DNA from: Mytilus trossulus
Lineage: Eukaryota; Mollusca; Bivalvia; Mytilida; Mytilidae
Direction of reading: 5' to 3'
Length of the DNA stretch: 64,000 nucleotides
Assembly: GCF_036588685.1 (NCBI RefSeq)
Contig: NC_086380.1
Location: forward strand, 36,284,692 to 36,348,691
Shown here: piece after piece, positions 22,706 to 33,876 of the stretch
Layout of the letters: the number at the start of each line of letters is the position of its first letter
How positions within the stretch are numbered: position 1 is the stretch's first letter
Program-made: the position numbers and the translations under genes
Notes under the pieces: generated by a model
The model's input: only the letters and a program-made list of their open reading frames with translations
The model's database searches: none
Told to the model about the DNA's origin: nothing

Positions 22706-23756
22706 TATGACAATTGATTTTAAACCGAACGTGTAAAGGTAGGCTACATTTTGAGTGCATGTCTTTCTAACTAAAATTTTGTAAACTTAGTGTGGCGTTT
22801 GTTGCTGTTTTCTTGACGCTATAAAAGTAGAAACAAATACATCAGTTAAAAAGTCTTCACTGACCCTGTTTGTACTTTCAATAATGCATGCACATGTTGT
22901 TGGTAAACAGACTTTTTACAAACGTAGAAAAATATATCGTTTAATCAGGTTGAATATAGAAACATGTAGCGTTTTTACTATAAAAAAAACGATGATCGAA
23001 AAACTGAATACGCACCAGTAGCGAGTGCATAGTTTGTCAAAGTGTATGTAAACTTTGCAAACGTATGTTAGAAAGAAATGATCAAACCATGTGCTCGCTT
23101 ATCCGTTTGCATCGTTTGTGTTAGAAAAAGATGCACTCTATATATTAGTTTTGGCATATTTTTGTAAAACAAGCTTACAGTGACTACATTTCAGTCCATT
23201 TATATTATAAATGAGTGGATCACAATGACAAAACTTAAATGTAATGAGTGGTATCAGTTGGTACCAGTCACTTTTTCGTAGCAATGGGACTACTAGCCTT
23301 TTTTTCAGTATATCGCATTTCTTATTTTCTCCATTCTCCTAGATATTGATAATTTAGCACTCAAAAAACATGAAATTGTAAAATTAAATTTCTGTTTTGA
23401 GATGCATGTTTAATTTGAACTTGACTTTCATTTAAAATGGAGATGTGGTATAGTTGGCAATGAGACCTCTCTCAACCAGAAAATAAATTACTTGGAACTG
23501 TTCCCGAAAATCAAATCGTTTCATTGCGTGTATGTGGTAAACTTTGTTGTCGTGTTTGAGCAAGACTATTACAAAATATGTTGGCATGTTAATACGAGGG
23601 GAATAGATAACAATCTCGCTGGTCATAATTTTCGCTTTGATACTGAGGTTCAATTGCTTAGATAAAATAACACGAGACGCATTATACATATGTTTAGTGG
23701 TTTAACAAAGTTGTTGATAAAAAAACCCACTAATGGCTTACTTTTTTTCTCTCTTA
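22706..23756. other. Upstream region of the first Kv gene
   Basis: No coding signal. A CTCTCTTAG acceptor ends just before GCTACAATGG, so this is probably the intron between an unseen 5' UTR exon and the first coding exon. The segment near 23440-23480 resembles an inverted end of a family A tail. Confidence 0.4.
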
Positions 23757-23763
23757 GGCTACA

Positions 23764-25795
23764 ATGGATGATAAAATTTGTATAAACGTTGGTGGAACAG
23801 TTTTCACTGCAAAGATGTCGTCACTTCGAAAATATCCCAATACGCTTCTTGGATCAATTACCTTTGAATCCGATTGCTACATCAATGAGGATAAATCATT
23901 CTATTTTGACAGGAACCCAGAACTTTTTAATACAATGTTGGACTATTACAGAAATGGTTGTATTCATCTTCCAAAACACCTCTGTGGATGGTTATGGGAA
24001 GCTGAACTGAAATTTTGGAAAATACCTCTAACTGAAGTTTCCGAATGTTGTCATAAGACAATGTCATCATTTAAGAAAAGGCAAGACATTTCAAATGTGT
24101 TGCGTGCAGTGTTTTCAACACAGAACCAATCAGAATGCACTTCAACCTCGGTCATTGCAAAAATTTGTCAAAGACTATGGCTGTTCCTTGATGAACCGTC
24201 TTCGTCTATTTGGGCCAGAGTAAGTTATTTTGTAAAGTTTAAAGAAGATCTTTTCTAGAAAACAGTCCCTTACATTCATAGGACCATTGATAAAACTCTT
24301 TCATCACTCGTAAATATAAATCAACGGGCAGACATGTTTTACATTATTCACGTTCTATTTTTTTTTATATTGCGTTTCTTTACGGAACATTAAAATGCCG
24401 TCTTCAAATTCAAAGCACACAAAACTTTTCAAAAGACTTATTAATGGGTAAATAACTACGATACTGTTGTAAAGTCATTAAAAATGGGTTTTGTTTGTAC
24501 CACTATTGATTCAACTTCAAGGTGTTTTCATCGGAAATAAATTTATTTCAAAACATGTTTGAATGATGCTTTGACTTTAACATGACTAAAGTTTGTTTAT
24601 TCACGGTTTATTCAAACGTTTAGAATTATAGCTGATAACAATACAAAAAGTTTAAGGCGTATGAAAGAAAACCATGTTTGGTTAGAAATTCAAAATTTCA
24701 ACGCCTTTGAGTGAGATCTGATTTGAAGGACAGAACTTTTTCCCGTATGAACTATATGTAACAAACAAATCTTAGAATTAAAAAGGGCATTGCTAGATTT
24801 TTTAAAGTATAAATATGTATGATATTTTGATTTTTGGAAGAAAGCATACAGTATATTTGTGAAAATTTGATTTAAATGTTCTTTCGTTTTTGTATTTCTT
24901 TCAGGTTTTCAGTTTCGTATATTTAAGCATAGTTTTAATTTCTGCAAGTTTACCGTGCTTGATAACACATCCGGGAATTCGAATACAACACACAGACACC
25001 GATGCATTTTTGAAGAAGGCTGAGTTTATAAACTTGACATTTTGGATGAACACAGATAATCCAAAAGAGATGCATTTGGCAACCAGTGAACAGCCTAATT
25101 GGCTTCATAGAACGAATTTAGCTGTAAATTTCTTCTTTTCAATGGAGACAGTATTTCGCTTTCTGGCATGTCCCGTCAAGAAACGGTTTTTGAAAGAATG
25201 GCTCAATATTTTAGATATTTACTTGTTTGTTATTATGTGGATACGGTATGAAGTAATAGAAAACTATGATAAGGACTTGATAACTAACATACGTTTGGCT
25301 TACTTTCTTTGCTTTTGTGAAGTAGTATCTGTGTTGCGTCTCTTTAGATTTTTTCGACTGGCAAAACAATACAGTAGCCTACGGATATTGTTTATAACAA
25401 TAAAAGACAGTGTCAAGGAGCTGTTGTTGCTTCTGATTACATTTTTGGTCTTTGGTTGGATGTTTGCAAACTTGATATATTACACAGAAATAAGAGAACC
25501 AGATTCGTTCCCAAATATGTTAGTCGGGTTTTGGTGGTCAGTTGTAACCATGACAACTGTCGGTTATGGAGATGTTTATCCTGTTGGTCCACTAGGAAAG
25601 GTAGTTGGAGTTTTATGTAGTTTGTGTGGATTATTAGTTCTTGCTATGCCTATAGCAATCATCGCGGGCAATTTTAATAACCTATGTAGGCAAAATGAAG
25701 AACGAGAGGCTTACGCTACTGTGCAAATGAGCAGGAAACAGAACATATCAAAAACTGCATGCAATATATCAAGTATAAACCCAGCTAATACATGA
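23764..25795 (+). CDS. Shaw-like (Kv3/KCNC-type) voltage-gated potassium channel, gene 1
   Basis: Join 23764..24219 and 24905..25795 (phase 0; AGA|GTAAGT, TTTCAG|GTT), 448 residues. Exon 1 is the cytoplasmic T1 tetramerisation domain: INVGGT, YFDRNPELFN, and the zinc site HX5CX20CC of non-Shaker channels (His91, Cys97, Cys118-119). Exon 2 holds S1-S6. S4 reads SVLRLFRFFRLAKQYSSLR, with Glu and Ser where Kv3 has its first two arginines, as I recall for insect Shaw. The selectivity filter TMTTVGYGD is intact. S6 ends AMPIAIIAGNF, so the second proline of the usual PxP hinge is alanine. It should form tetrameric plasma-membrane K+ channels, alone or as a modifier subunit. An acceptor (CTCTTAG|GCTACAATGG) just before ATG implies a 5' UTR intron. 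Confidence 0.93.
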
Positions 25796-25824
25796 TCAAT
25801 GGATTTAGAAAAAAAAAACATATT

Positions 25825-25830
25825 AATAAA
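25825..25830 (+). terminator. Candidate polyadenylation signal of Kv gene 1
   Basis: AATAAA about 30 bases after the stop codon; no other hexamer is closer. A short 3' UTR would result. Confidence 0.4.
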
Positions 25831-25996
25831 TGGCATACAAATATCCAGTTTAGGGTATTCAAATAATGTAACCATTTGCAAGGTGAAACTTTCGATGTTC
25901 TTTCATTCTGTGCATACATTTGTTATTATTGCATTGTGAATTATTTCAATAGTCTGAAGCAAGACGGATTATATTTCTTAAAAGTAAAAAAGTAAA

Positions 25997-27009
25997 AGAG
26001 CTACCATTTGAAGTTTATGAGGGGGTAGGTAGGGTCTAGGATTATGCTGATTTTTGTTTGCATGAACTGTCATCCTGACTGTTATTTAGTTAAGTTAGGG
26101 GACGACCATTTGATATTCTGGGGGGGGGGGGGCAGGAGGATTTTGAAAATAAATAACTCAGCCTTGATAATCACAAAAAATAAATGGTTTGTTCTGTGGT
26201 AGTTTGAAAATAAATAACCTGACTTGCAATGTATTGAAAATAAATAACTCGGCATGTCTATAGCTTCTTGGGCCCTCAGCGGTTCCAAAACCCTTCCAAA
26301 AATTTTTTGCATCGCTCCGCTCGGCAAAATATGTTGGACAATACTTTTCAAAGAGGCTAGGTAAAACTAGCTCAACTTTATTACTATGTATGTATGACAT
26401 ACATGTATATTGCTTGGGAACATAAATGATACATTATTTATTATGTGAAGAAAATTATAAAATACTTAAATAAAATCTAATTATACAATTGTCTTTTATA
26501 ATATTATTATTACTATGTATTTGTTTCGTTCTTCCTGTATCGCTATGTATTATCGTAAAATGTTTGTATATTATATTGTCCTCTTCTACACATGCAAGTA
26601 TGTGTCCGAGGTTATCATGGTTATGAATGATTTCTTGAGTCTTAAAATTCCTGCAGGGGATAATGATCTTTTCTGATTAAATGGTACATTATGACTTGAC
26701 TATACATGTATTATTCATACATGTAACTAACAAATATATAAAAAAATGTATTTTTTCGAATAATTAATATTGTTGTGAAAATGAATAATCAGTCCCTTTC
26801 CTTAATGAAAATGAAAAATCTTGCTTCAATAGTGCAGAAAATGAATAATCTGTCCTCTCAGGTTACAAAAATAAATAACCGATCAAAAACAAATCCTCCT
26901 GGCCCCCCCCCCCCCCCCCCCAGAATATCAAATGGTCGTCCCCTTATTCATCCTGCCTTGTTTCAAATTTCATCCTCTCCTCCCCATAAATATCAAATGG
27001 TAGCTCCCT
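25997..27009. mobile_element. Outer inverted-repeat element with CTACCATTTGA ends
   Basis: Left end GAGCTACCATTTGAAG..TTATGAGGGGG (from 25998); right end CCTCCCCATAAATATCAAAT..GGTAGCTCCC (to about 27007). These are inverted repeats with G-rich inner edges. The element contains the smaller, related element at 26097-26944 and has no intact gene. Confidence 0.6.
26097..26944. mobile_element. Inner inverted-repeat element with poly-G termini and LFIF-type subrepeats
   Basis: Terminal repeats GGGGACGACCATTTGATATT plus a run of 13 or more G, inverted at the right as a run of C followed by AGAATATCAAATGGTCGTCC. A TTA lies on both sides, perhaps the target duplication. Near each end, GAAAATAAATAACT or GAAAATGAATAATC repeats 3-4 times in the same orientation. 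The minus-strand frames over it read repeated L/FIF tracts from these motifs and are not genes. Confidence 0.7.
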
Positions 27010-27229
27010 AAATGGGTTAGTTTTTGAAAAAATCTTCATATATGATCTTGTACATCTCTTTAAAAATCGAAGCACACAATAAAATAAATAAAAAAACTTA
27101 TTTATTTACAGAAGTGTATATAGTTAATAAAACAATCAATCCACTCTGTGGACTTCTAATCTACGTAGAAGAATACACAATTTTCAAGAAATTTTAAAAC
27201 CTGCCTTCAAAATGATCCTTGTAAACTTT

Positions 27230-28050
27230 ATTGTAGCTTGTTTAACTTGGCAATTTTTAAAGAGTCATTCTCTGTAAGCATCAAAGGATTTCAAAGAAAA
27301 TGAGAAATGCATACTCATGGATATCCTTCATTTTCAGATCATGGGTTAGTAATGATGCACTGACAACAAAAATAATACTCATTTAAAAATTTGAAGTGTT
27401 GGTTGCCATGGAAACACGTTGCTCTGATTTTGGTTGAAAAACGCCAAAAATGCTCGATGAAAACTCTATTTTTACCCTTTTTACCAGCTATTTTTCCCAA
27501 TACACTGGACACATCTATCCCCAATTTTTTTTTGCTATTCAGCTATTATATATTAGTGTTTTAAAATACATTTGAAAGTTTCGAAAGTTTTTTCATCTAA
27601 AGTAAAAAATTTGAAATTTAAAATTTGATGTTTTTCAAAAAATCAAGATTTGCAAAAAAACACAAAATAACCCAATTTTATGGCTTCAAAATTTTTTTTT
27701 CCAGATTTTTTGGCATAAACGAAGATGATCATTATAAAATATTGCATATGATGCATTCTTGACAAAAATATATCAGAGGGTATATTTTTTAATTTTTTTA
27801 AAATTTTGTTTGAAAAAAGGTCACTTTTGAATTTTTGGATTTTTTAAAATTTATTTTAGGGAAAAAAATCCAGGCATAACTGTTATTATTGCAATCCTTA
27901 TCATATCAGATGATTAGTTATGATCAAATAATAACATGAAAATAAACTACACACATTCTGATACCTTACATACATGTAGTCAATGAAAAAATTTAAAATG
28001 AGATATAAATATCATGTTTTTTATACGAAAAAGGACCAAAAAAATCCTTC
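27230..28050 (+). repeat. AT-rich interspersed repeat, copy 1
   Basis: Contains AGAGTCATTCTCTGTAAGCA and GGTTGCCATGGAAACACG, then long A/T tracts. The reverse complement of both landmarks occurs at 39.2-39.35 kb (TGCTTACAGAGAATGACTC, GTTACCATAGCAACC) in the matching order. Noncoding; class unknown. Confidence 0.45.
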
Positions 28051-28490
28051 TAATGATATTGTCTTAACTTTTTTCATACATTCCCTGATTAGACAATTGA
28101 TATCTACATTTTGCATGCCATTTGTTGGAAACTGGTAACTTTATAATGAACGACTGAATTGCAAGCTTTCAATTATCTGCCTTTTCTTTTAACATAGTAT
28201 GTGTCGCTATTGTTTTCATAACCATACTAAACTATTGCTATCAAAACTTATGTTTCGATAACTTGACGTGATTGAATTAACTTGCATTATTTAGTGTGCT
28301 ATTGATCATGACAACTGATCTCTGTCAAATAATGCATACATTTGTTGATCCAAATACTATAATAGGTTTAAATCCAACATAGTAAGATTAAGCTATTGTA
28401 GTTTTTATTCAGAGAAATATTTTTAATTTCTACAAAATTAGTACAGCAATGATTATAGTAAGATAAAAAGTAAATGAAGCAAAGAATGAA
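28051..28490. other. Noncoding stretch
   Basis: AT-rich, nothing recognised. Confidence 0.35.
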
Positions 28491-29210
28491 TAACGAGTAA
28501 GCTAAGTTGTTATAACGAGTGAAATTAGCTAAGTCGTTATAACAAGTAAGCTAAGTCGTTATAACAAGTAAGCTAAGTTGTTATAACGAGTGAAATTAGC
28601 TAAGTCGTTATAACAAGTAAGCTAAGTCGTTATAACAAGTAAGCTAAGTTGTTTAAACAAGTTAACTAAGTTGTTTAAACAAGTAAGCTAAGTCGTTAAA
28701 ACAAGTTAGCTAAGTTGTTATAACCAGATAAATATGCTGAGTCGTTGAAACAACTTAGCTAAGTTGTTAAAACAAGTAAGCTAAGTAGTTAAAACAAGTT
28801 AGCTAAGTTGTTAAAACAAGATAAATATGCTTGTCCGTCATAACAACTTAGCTAAGTTGTTTAAACAAGTAAGCTAAGTCGTTAAACAAGTTAGCTAAGT
28901 TGTTATAACAAGATACATATGCTAACTCATTATAACAACTTAGCTAAGTTGTTTAAACAAGTAAGCTAGGTCGTTAAAACAAGTTAGCTAAGTTGTTATA
29001 ACAAGATAAATATGATAAGTAGTTATAACGACTTAGCTTACTTGTTTAAACGACTTAGCTTAGTTGTGATAACGACTTACCATATTTATCTTGTTATAAC
29101 AACTTAGCCAACTCGTTTAAACAAGTTAGCTAAGTTGTTATAACAAGATAAATATGCTAAGTCGTTATAACAACTTAGCTAAGTCGTTTAAACAAGTTAG
29201 CTTAGTTTAA
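28491..29210. repeat. Satellite-like array built of short palindromes
   Basis: About 720 bases of a degenerate ~22-base unit made of TTAGCTAAG, GTTATAAC or GTTTAAAC, and AACAAG. TTAGCTAA, GTTATAAC and GTTTAAAC are each self-complementary. Orientation cues flip around 29015-29100 (ACGACTTAGCTTA instead of TAAGCTAAGTCGT). Occasional AAATATGCT spacers punctuate it. No coding capacity. Confidence 0.85.
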
Positions 29211-29858
29211 AAATAAAACTCTACCCTGACACTTACCGGCTTCCCTAGATTTGTTTACCCTAAATCAGACACATTTTCCCTCGGACACTAACTTCGGGGG
29301 AAACATGGTGAACAAACTAACATATCTCCCTTGGGCCAGGGAACCAATTGTAATTTGTATAATATTTAATGTTGATTCTGGTCGGTTGAGAACTAATATT
29401 CAGGACATCTAATTGCATCCAAAACATCTCGAAATATCACAATATTGCTGAAAGCGGCATACAAACCATCTATCATTGTTAACCTAGTTAATTTTATAAT
29501 GCTTTAAATGAAAGATTGATCTTTCAACCTTTTCAAAAATTAACAGTGGGCAAATTATACATTTAATCTTCAGTAAAACTATAAATTAAATCTACAGATA
29601 TGAATATAGAATACAAATTCATCACCGGGCTCCGTCCAAATATGGCGATTTTTAGGAAATTTTTACCGCAAAGTGAAACATGAAAGCAATGGGTTTTTTC
29701 CGTTATTTAAATAAATTCCATTGGACACATATAATGACCTCGCTTGCATAAAGTTATAATAAGACATAATTCAGGGCAGTTGAAAGTGATGCAATGTGTA
29801 CTTGGTCCGATTGTGTGGCAATAAGTATTGAGTATACAATTCATAACATTTTGTTTAG
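29211..29858. other. Noncoding stretch before the PLE
   Basis: AT-rich; no gene seen. Confidence 0.35.
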
Positions 29859-30029
29859 ATCACTGAACTAGTATATATTTGTTTAGGGGCCAGCTGAAGG
29901 ACGCCTCCGGGTGCGGGAATTTCTCGCTACATTGAAGACCTGTTGGTGACCTTCTGTTGTTGTGTTTTTCTATTTTGGTCGGGTTGTTGTCTCTTTGACA
30001 CATTCCCCATTTCCATTCTCAATTTTATT
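29859..30029 (+). repeat. Left pseudo-LTR of the PLE (family B tail)
   Basis: Starts ATCACTGAACTAGTATATAT, includes GAAGGACGCCTCCGGGTGCG and ends TTCTCAATTTTATT. Nearly identical to the right end. Similar free-standing tails: 18530-19012 (minus), 48201-48308 (minus, decayed), 49547-49710 (plus). Confidence 0.8.
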
Positions 30030-30395
30030 TTTTACAGAGTTTGTCTTTAGTGCCGTGTGGAGGCAGTAGAGTGCCTCCCCGTGCTTCAGGTTTATGCTCT
30101 TATAATATACTAGATTATGGAGTGTGTGTCCGAGCGAGAACTGCTCTAGTTCATTACTTTAGGAATGTTTATCAAAAAGTAGTATTTCAATATTCAGCCC
30201 CATTCTACTAATTGGTCAGCCATCAGTCATACCCTTATATACACTATCTTTTTTCGGGTAATTAATACTGATAGCGTTCGACATTTTCAGCCGAACAAAT
30301 TTATCACTTTTACTTAACTTAATTATTGTATGCTGGTTCATATTCTGGACGCCAATCTTTGCTCCTTTATTATGTAATTCACTAACAAACCAATT

Positions 30396-33300
30396 ATGAA
30401 ACTAAGAAACGGAAAAATACTAAATACTAAACTTGTTCAAAGGGTATCTACACGTCTCAATTTTCAAAATCGGTTATCTAAAAATACTACCATCGCTAAC
30501 ATTTTTAACAATAAAAATCGTGGTTACCCTTCTATCGATAAGTGTCATGCCAAAAAATGACTTACATGTCCCCGTCTTTCCACCAACAATACGGTAAGGT
30601 CCACGTTTAATGGTCGCACATTTTCTTTAAATTTTGAAACTGATATTACTTGAAAAACAAACAGTATTATTTATTTACTCACATGAAACAAACCGGGATG
30701 TGGTATTCAGTACGTAGGAGAAACTGGAAGATATTTATCAAAACGCACTCAAGAACATCTGTATCGTTTTAAAAGACCTAATAAATTCAAAAGTATCATT
30801 TACCAACACCTTAAGAAGCACAACCATCCTTTTAAATATTTAGCAGTTCAACCTTTAGAAGTAGTAAATAAGCAGCCTGGTGAATCGCATTCAAAGTTTG
30901 TACGATCACGGAAAATAATTGAATTACATTGGATTAAAAAATTACAGACAGTTTACCCTCTCGGTCTAAATGATAATATCATGGGAATTGGTAATATATC
31001 TAGAACCAATTCCGTTAACATTTTGGATATTGTTTCTAAAACTGTTCGTAAAAACCGTTCTCACGGTTGTAGAACAAATCGCAATCAAAGAAAATTTCGG
31101 GCCAATCATACCAATATTTCGGACCTAATTTCTATTTCAAAAAACAACGGCAGACATTATCTGTTAACAAAACTCTGTTCGTTACCGGTTAATAAGTTAA
31201 ATAAAATTTTGGAGGATTGCAACACAATTTCATATAGCAGTCCTAAGTATGAAATTGTTCAAATTATTATGGCATATTGTTATTCTAAATTATTTCCCAA
31301 AATTGATCGCCCTGAAGATCATAAAAAACATTTTATTAAAATTAAGTATGTCAATAAAGGCTTTGATTTTGTAAATATTGCCGGTATATTTAACGACCAT
31401 TCTGTTAAAGAACACAAATTCCTGGATATTTTGACAATACTGAGCTACCTCTTATTTGTTATATTTACAAGAAATCTACCCGGAAATTTGTGTTTAATTA
31501 TAGTCAATTGTGTAAAGATGTTAATATCAGTGAAAATACACCTACTTCATGTAATTGCAGTAATTCCGAATATATTTATGGACCCATTTCCCATGTTATA
31601 ACAGGAGATCTTAACATCGTTCAAGACCGAGAGTTAAAATCATTTCTCAGTAAAGGACCTAAATATCGTCCCCCGTCAATTATTAATTGGAATGAGTGTC
31701 GTAATATCATCCACGACTCACTCCATACTTACTGTATGAAATGGATAAAACGGGAAAAAGCTGACAAAAAATCTTTGGACTCTTTTTTTAATTCAGTAAT
31801 GAAGATAGTTGATATACGTATTCAACATTTTAAAGAACATTTTACTATTAACAATAACCACAATAAACCTATTTCTCGTATCAAACATAAACTAAAAGAA
31901 CTAGCCAAGGAATTTGTTTTTGTCCGGGCGATAAAGCTGCTAATAATATTAATATTGTTTGACGTAAATTTTACATCGAGGTTCTGAAAAAGGAAATCAC
32001 CAATTCACCAACATTCCAACTGACTCCATTTTCAGAAAACGAAATCTGTAACAAACATAAACTTTTAGCCTCCGCTTTACAAGCAGAGCCAAATACAATG
32101 AAAGTTCCAACTATGTATTGGCTTCCGAAGCTACACAAAACCCCTTACAAATATAGATTTATTTCGTCTTCAAGTCATTGTTCAACTACTAAATTGTCTA
32201 TTATTCTTACCAGCACACTTGGTACAATTAAAAACCTTATAATAAATTGTTCAAATAAGGCCTTCGAAAATAGTGGAATAAATTACTTTTGGAGTGTCAA
32301 GAACTCGTTGGAAGTACTTGATAAATTGCATGCTTATATTGGTGATTTTGAATCTGTTCAAAGTTTTGATTTTTCTACCCTGTATACCACATTGCCTCAC
32401 ATTCTCATTAAGAAAAAATTCACACACCTAATTAAATGGGCATTCAAAAAATCAGAATGTGAATATATATGTTCAAACTCTTTTAGGTCATTTTTTAGTA
32501 GCAATAAACAAAAAACTATGTTAATTGGACATGCTTTGATACTATATATGCCCTTGAATTTTTACTAGATAAAATTTTTGTTCGCTTTGGGGATTCCGTA
32601 TATCGTCAGATTATCGGAATTCCAATGGGGACTAATTGTGCACCACTTATTGCGGACCTCTTTTTGTATTGTTACGAGTTACAATTTATGACAAAAATAA
32701 GCAAAGACCCATCAAAACAACATCTGATAAACAAATTTAATAATACTTTTAGATATTTGGATGATATTTTGGCTCTCAATAATGACGACTTCAGTATGTA
32801 TATTAATGAAATTTATCCTGGTGAACTCACTTTAAATAAAGCTAATACTAACAATGACCACTGCCCTTTCCTCGATCTTGATATCTATATCACTAACGGA
32901 AAGCTGAATACTAAAATTTATGATAAAAGGGATGATTTTTCATTTCCTATCGTTAATTATCCGTTTTTAGATGGTGACGTTCCCTTGTCACCATCTTACG
33001 GTGTTTATATATCTCAACTTGTACGATTCGCTCGTGTATGTAACAATGTTTTAGATTTTAACGAGAGAAATTTATGTATTACTGAAAAATTATTACACCA
33101 GGGTTTTCGATATCACAAACTAGTCAAAACATTTACTAAATTTTATCATCGGTATAAAGACATCATTCGTAAATATAGCTCAACATGCAGACTTTTTATA
33201 CGTTCAGGTATTTCATATCCAATTTTTTATGGAAATATTCTTTATAAAGCACAAAGGTGTCAGTATTCACCTCATAAACTTACAAAACCTTTGAATAGAC

Positions 33301-33404
33301 TTATTAAGAAGGGATATAATTACGATACTGTTGTCAAGTCATTAAAGATTGCATATTTTGGCGTTAATATTGAGTCACTGATAAGGTCTTTGCGTCGGAA
33401 CTAA
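30396..33404 (+). pseudogene. PLE polyprotein (GIY-YIG endonuclease + reverse transcriptase) with four in-frame UGA codons
   Basis: About 1000 codons from ATG 30396, the first after a TAA at 30375. N-terminus: MKLRNGKILN, a Cys-rich motif (DKCHAKK-UGA-LTC), then ITUGA-type IT-(UGA)-KTN and LLT-(UGA)-NKPGCG, then GIY-YIG-like QYVGETGR and KRTQEH (30708-30758). Linker: CNC at 31550-31558. RT: KVPTMYWLPKLHK, YRFISSSS, motif A FSTLYTTLPH, motif B GIPMGTNCAP (32616-32645), motif C RYLDDIL (about 32750), C-terminal LNRLIKKGYNYDTVV. In-frame UGA at 30558, 30651, 30684 and 31960; no UAA or UAG after joining frames. Frameshifts near 31430, 31926 and 32514 show this copy is dead. The product would nick DNA and copy the element RNA at the break. 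Confidence 0.85.
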
Positions 33405-33455
33405 ACACATTTATTCTAAAAACAGTTGTTGGCATGACACGGGTTATGTTCTTCT

Positions 33456-33520
33456 CATATATGTTATGATGGTATGATACTAAACCCCTTACGGGAAGGA
33501 TTGTGCCTGATGTTCATATG
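33456..33520 (+). promoter_or_regulatory. Candidate SECIS element in the PLE 3' UTR
   Basis: Helix I: CATAT (33456-33460) with ATATG (33516-33520). Quartet: TGAT (33467-33470) opposite TGAT (33508-33511), giving tandem G.A/A.G pairs flanked by U.U. Helix II: GGTATGAT (33471-33478) with ATTGTGCC (33500-33507), eight pairs with wobbles, then C-G and T-A. AAA at 33482-33484 sits 12 bases after ATGA, and CCC (33485-33488)/GGG (33493-33495) close a mini-stem, as in form 2 SECIS. All spacings fall in the eukaryotic range I know. Such stems recruit SBP2 and the Sec-specific factor to recode UGA. Confidence 0.75.
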
Positions 33521-33876
33521 ATGAAATCATAATCTTTCAGTCAGTTTAATTGAAGTCTGGAGCTGGCATGTCAGTTAACTGCTAGTAGTCTGTTGTTATT
33601 TATGTATTATTGTCATTTTGTTTATTTTCTTTGGTTACATCTTCTGACATCAGACTCGGACTTCTCTTGAACTGAATTTTAATGTGCGTATTGTTATGCT
33701 TTTACTTTTCTACACTGGTTAGAGGTATAGGGGGAGGGTTGAGATCTCACAAACATGTTTAACCCCGCCGCATTTTTGCGCCTGTCCCAAGTCAGGAGCC
33801 TCTGGCCTTTGTTAGTCTTGTATTATTTAAATTTTAGTTTCTTGTGTACAACTTGGAAATTAGTATGGCGTTCATT
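33521..33876 (+). repeat. PLE 3' UTR upstream part
   Basis: From 33560 onwards it matches the truncated minus-strand copy at 18530-19012, including GGGGGAGGGTTGAGATCTCA and CCTGTCCCAAGTCAGGAGCC. That last motif is shared with family A tails, so families A and B are related. Confidence 0.7.

Noticed and set aside
26082-26400. Minus-strand frames with repeated LFIF motifs
   Set aside because: They read through subterminal motifs of an inverted-repeat element and have no independent support.
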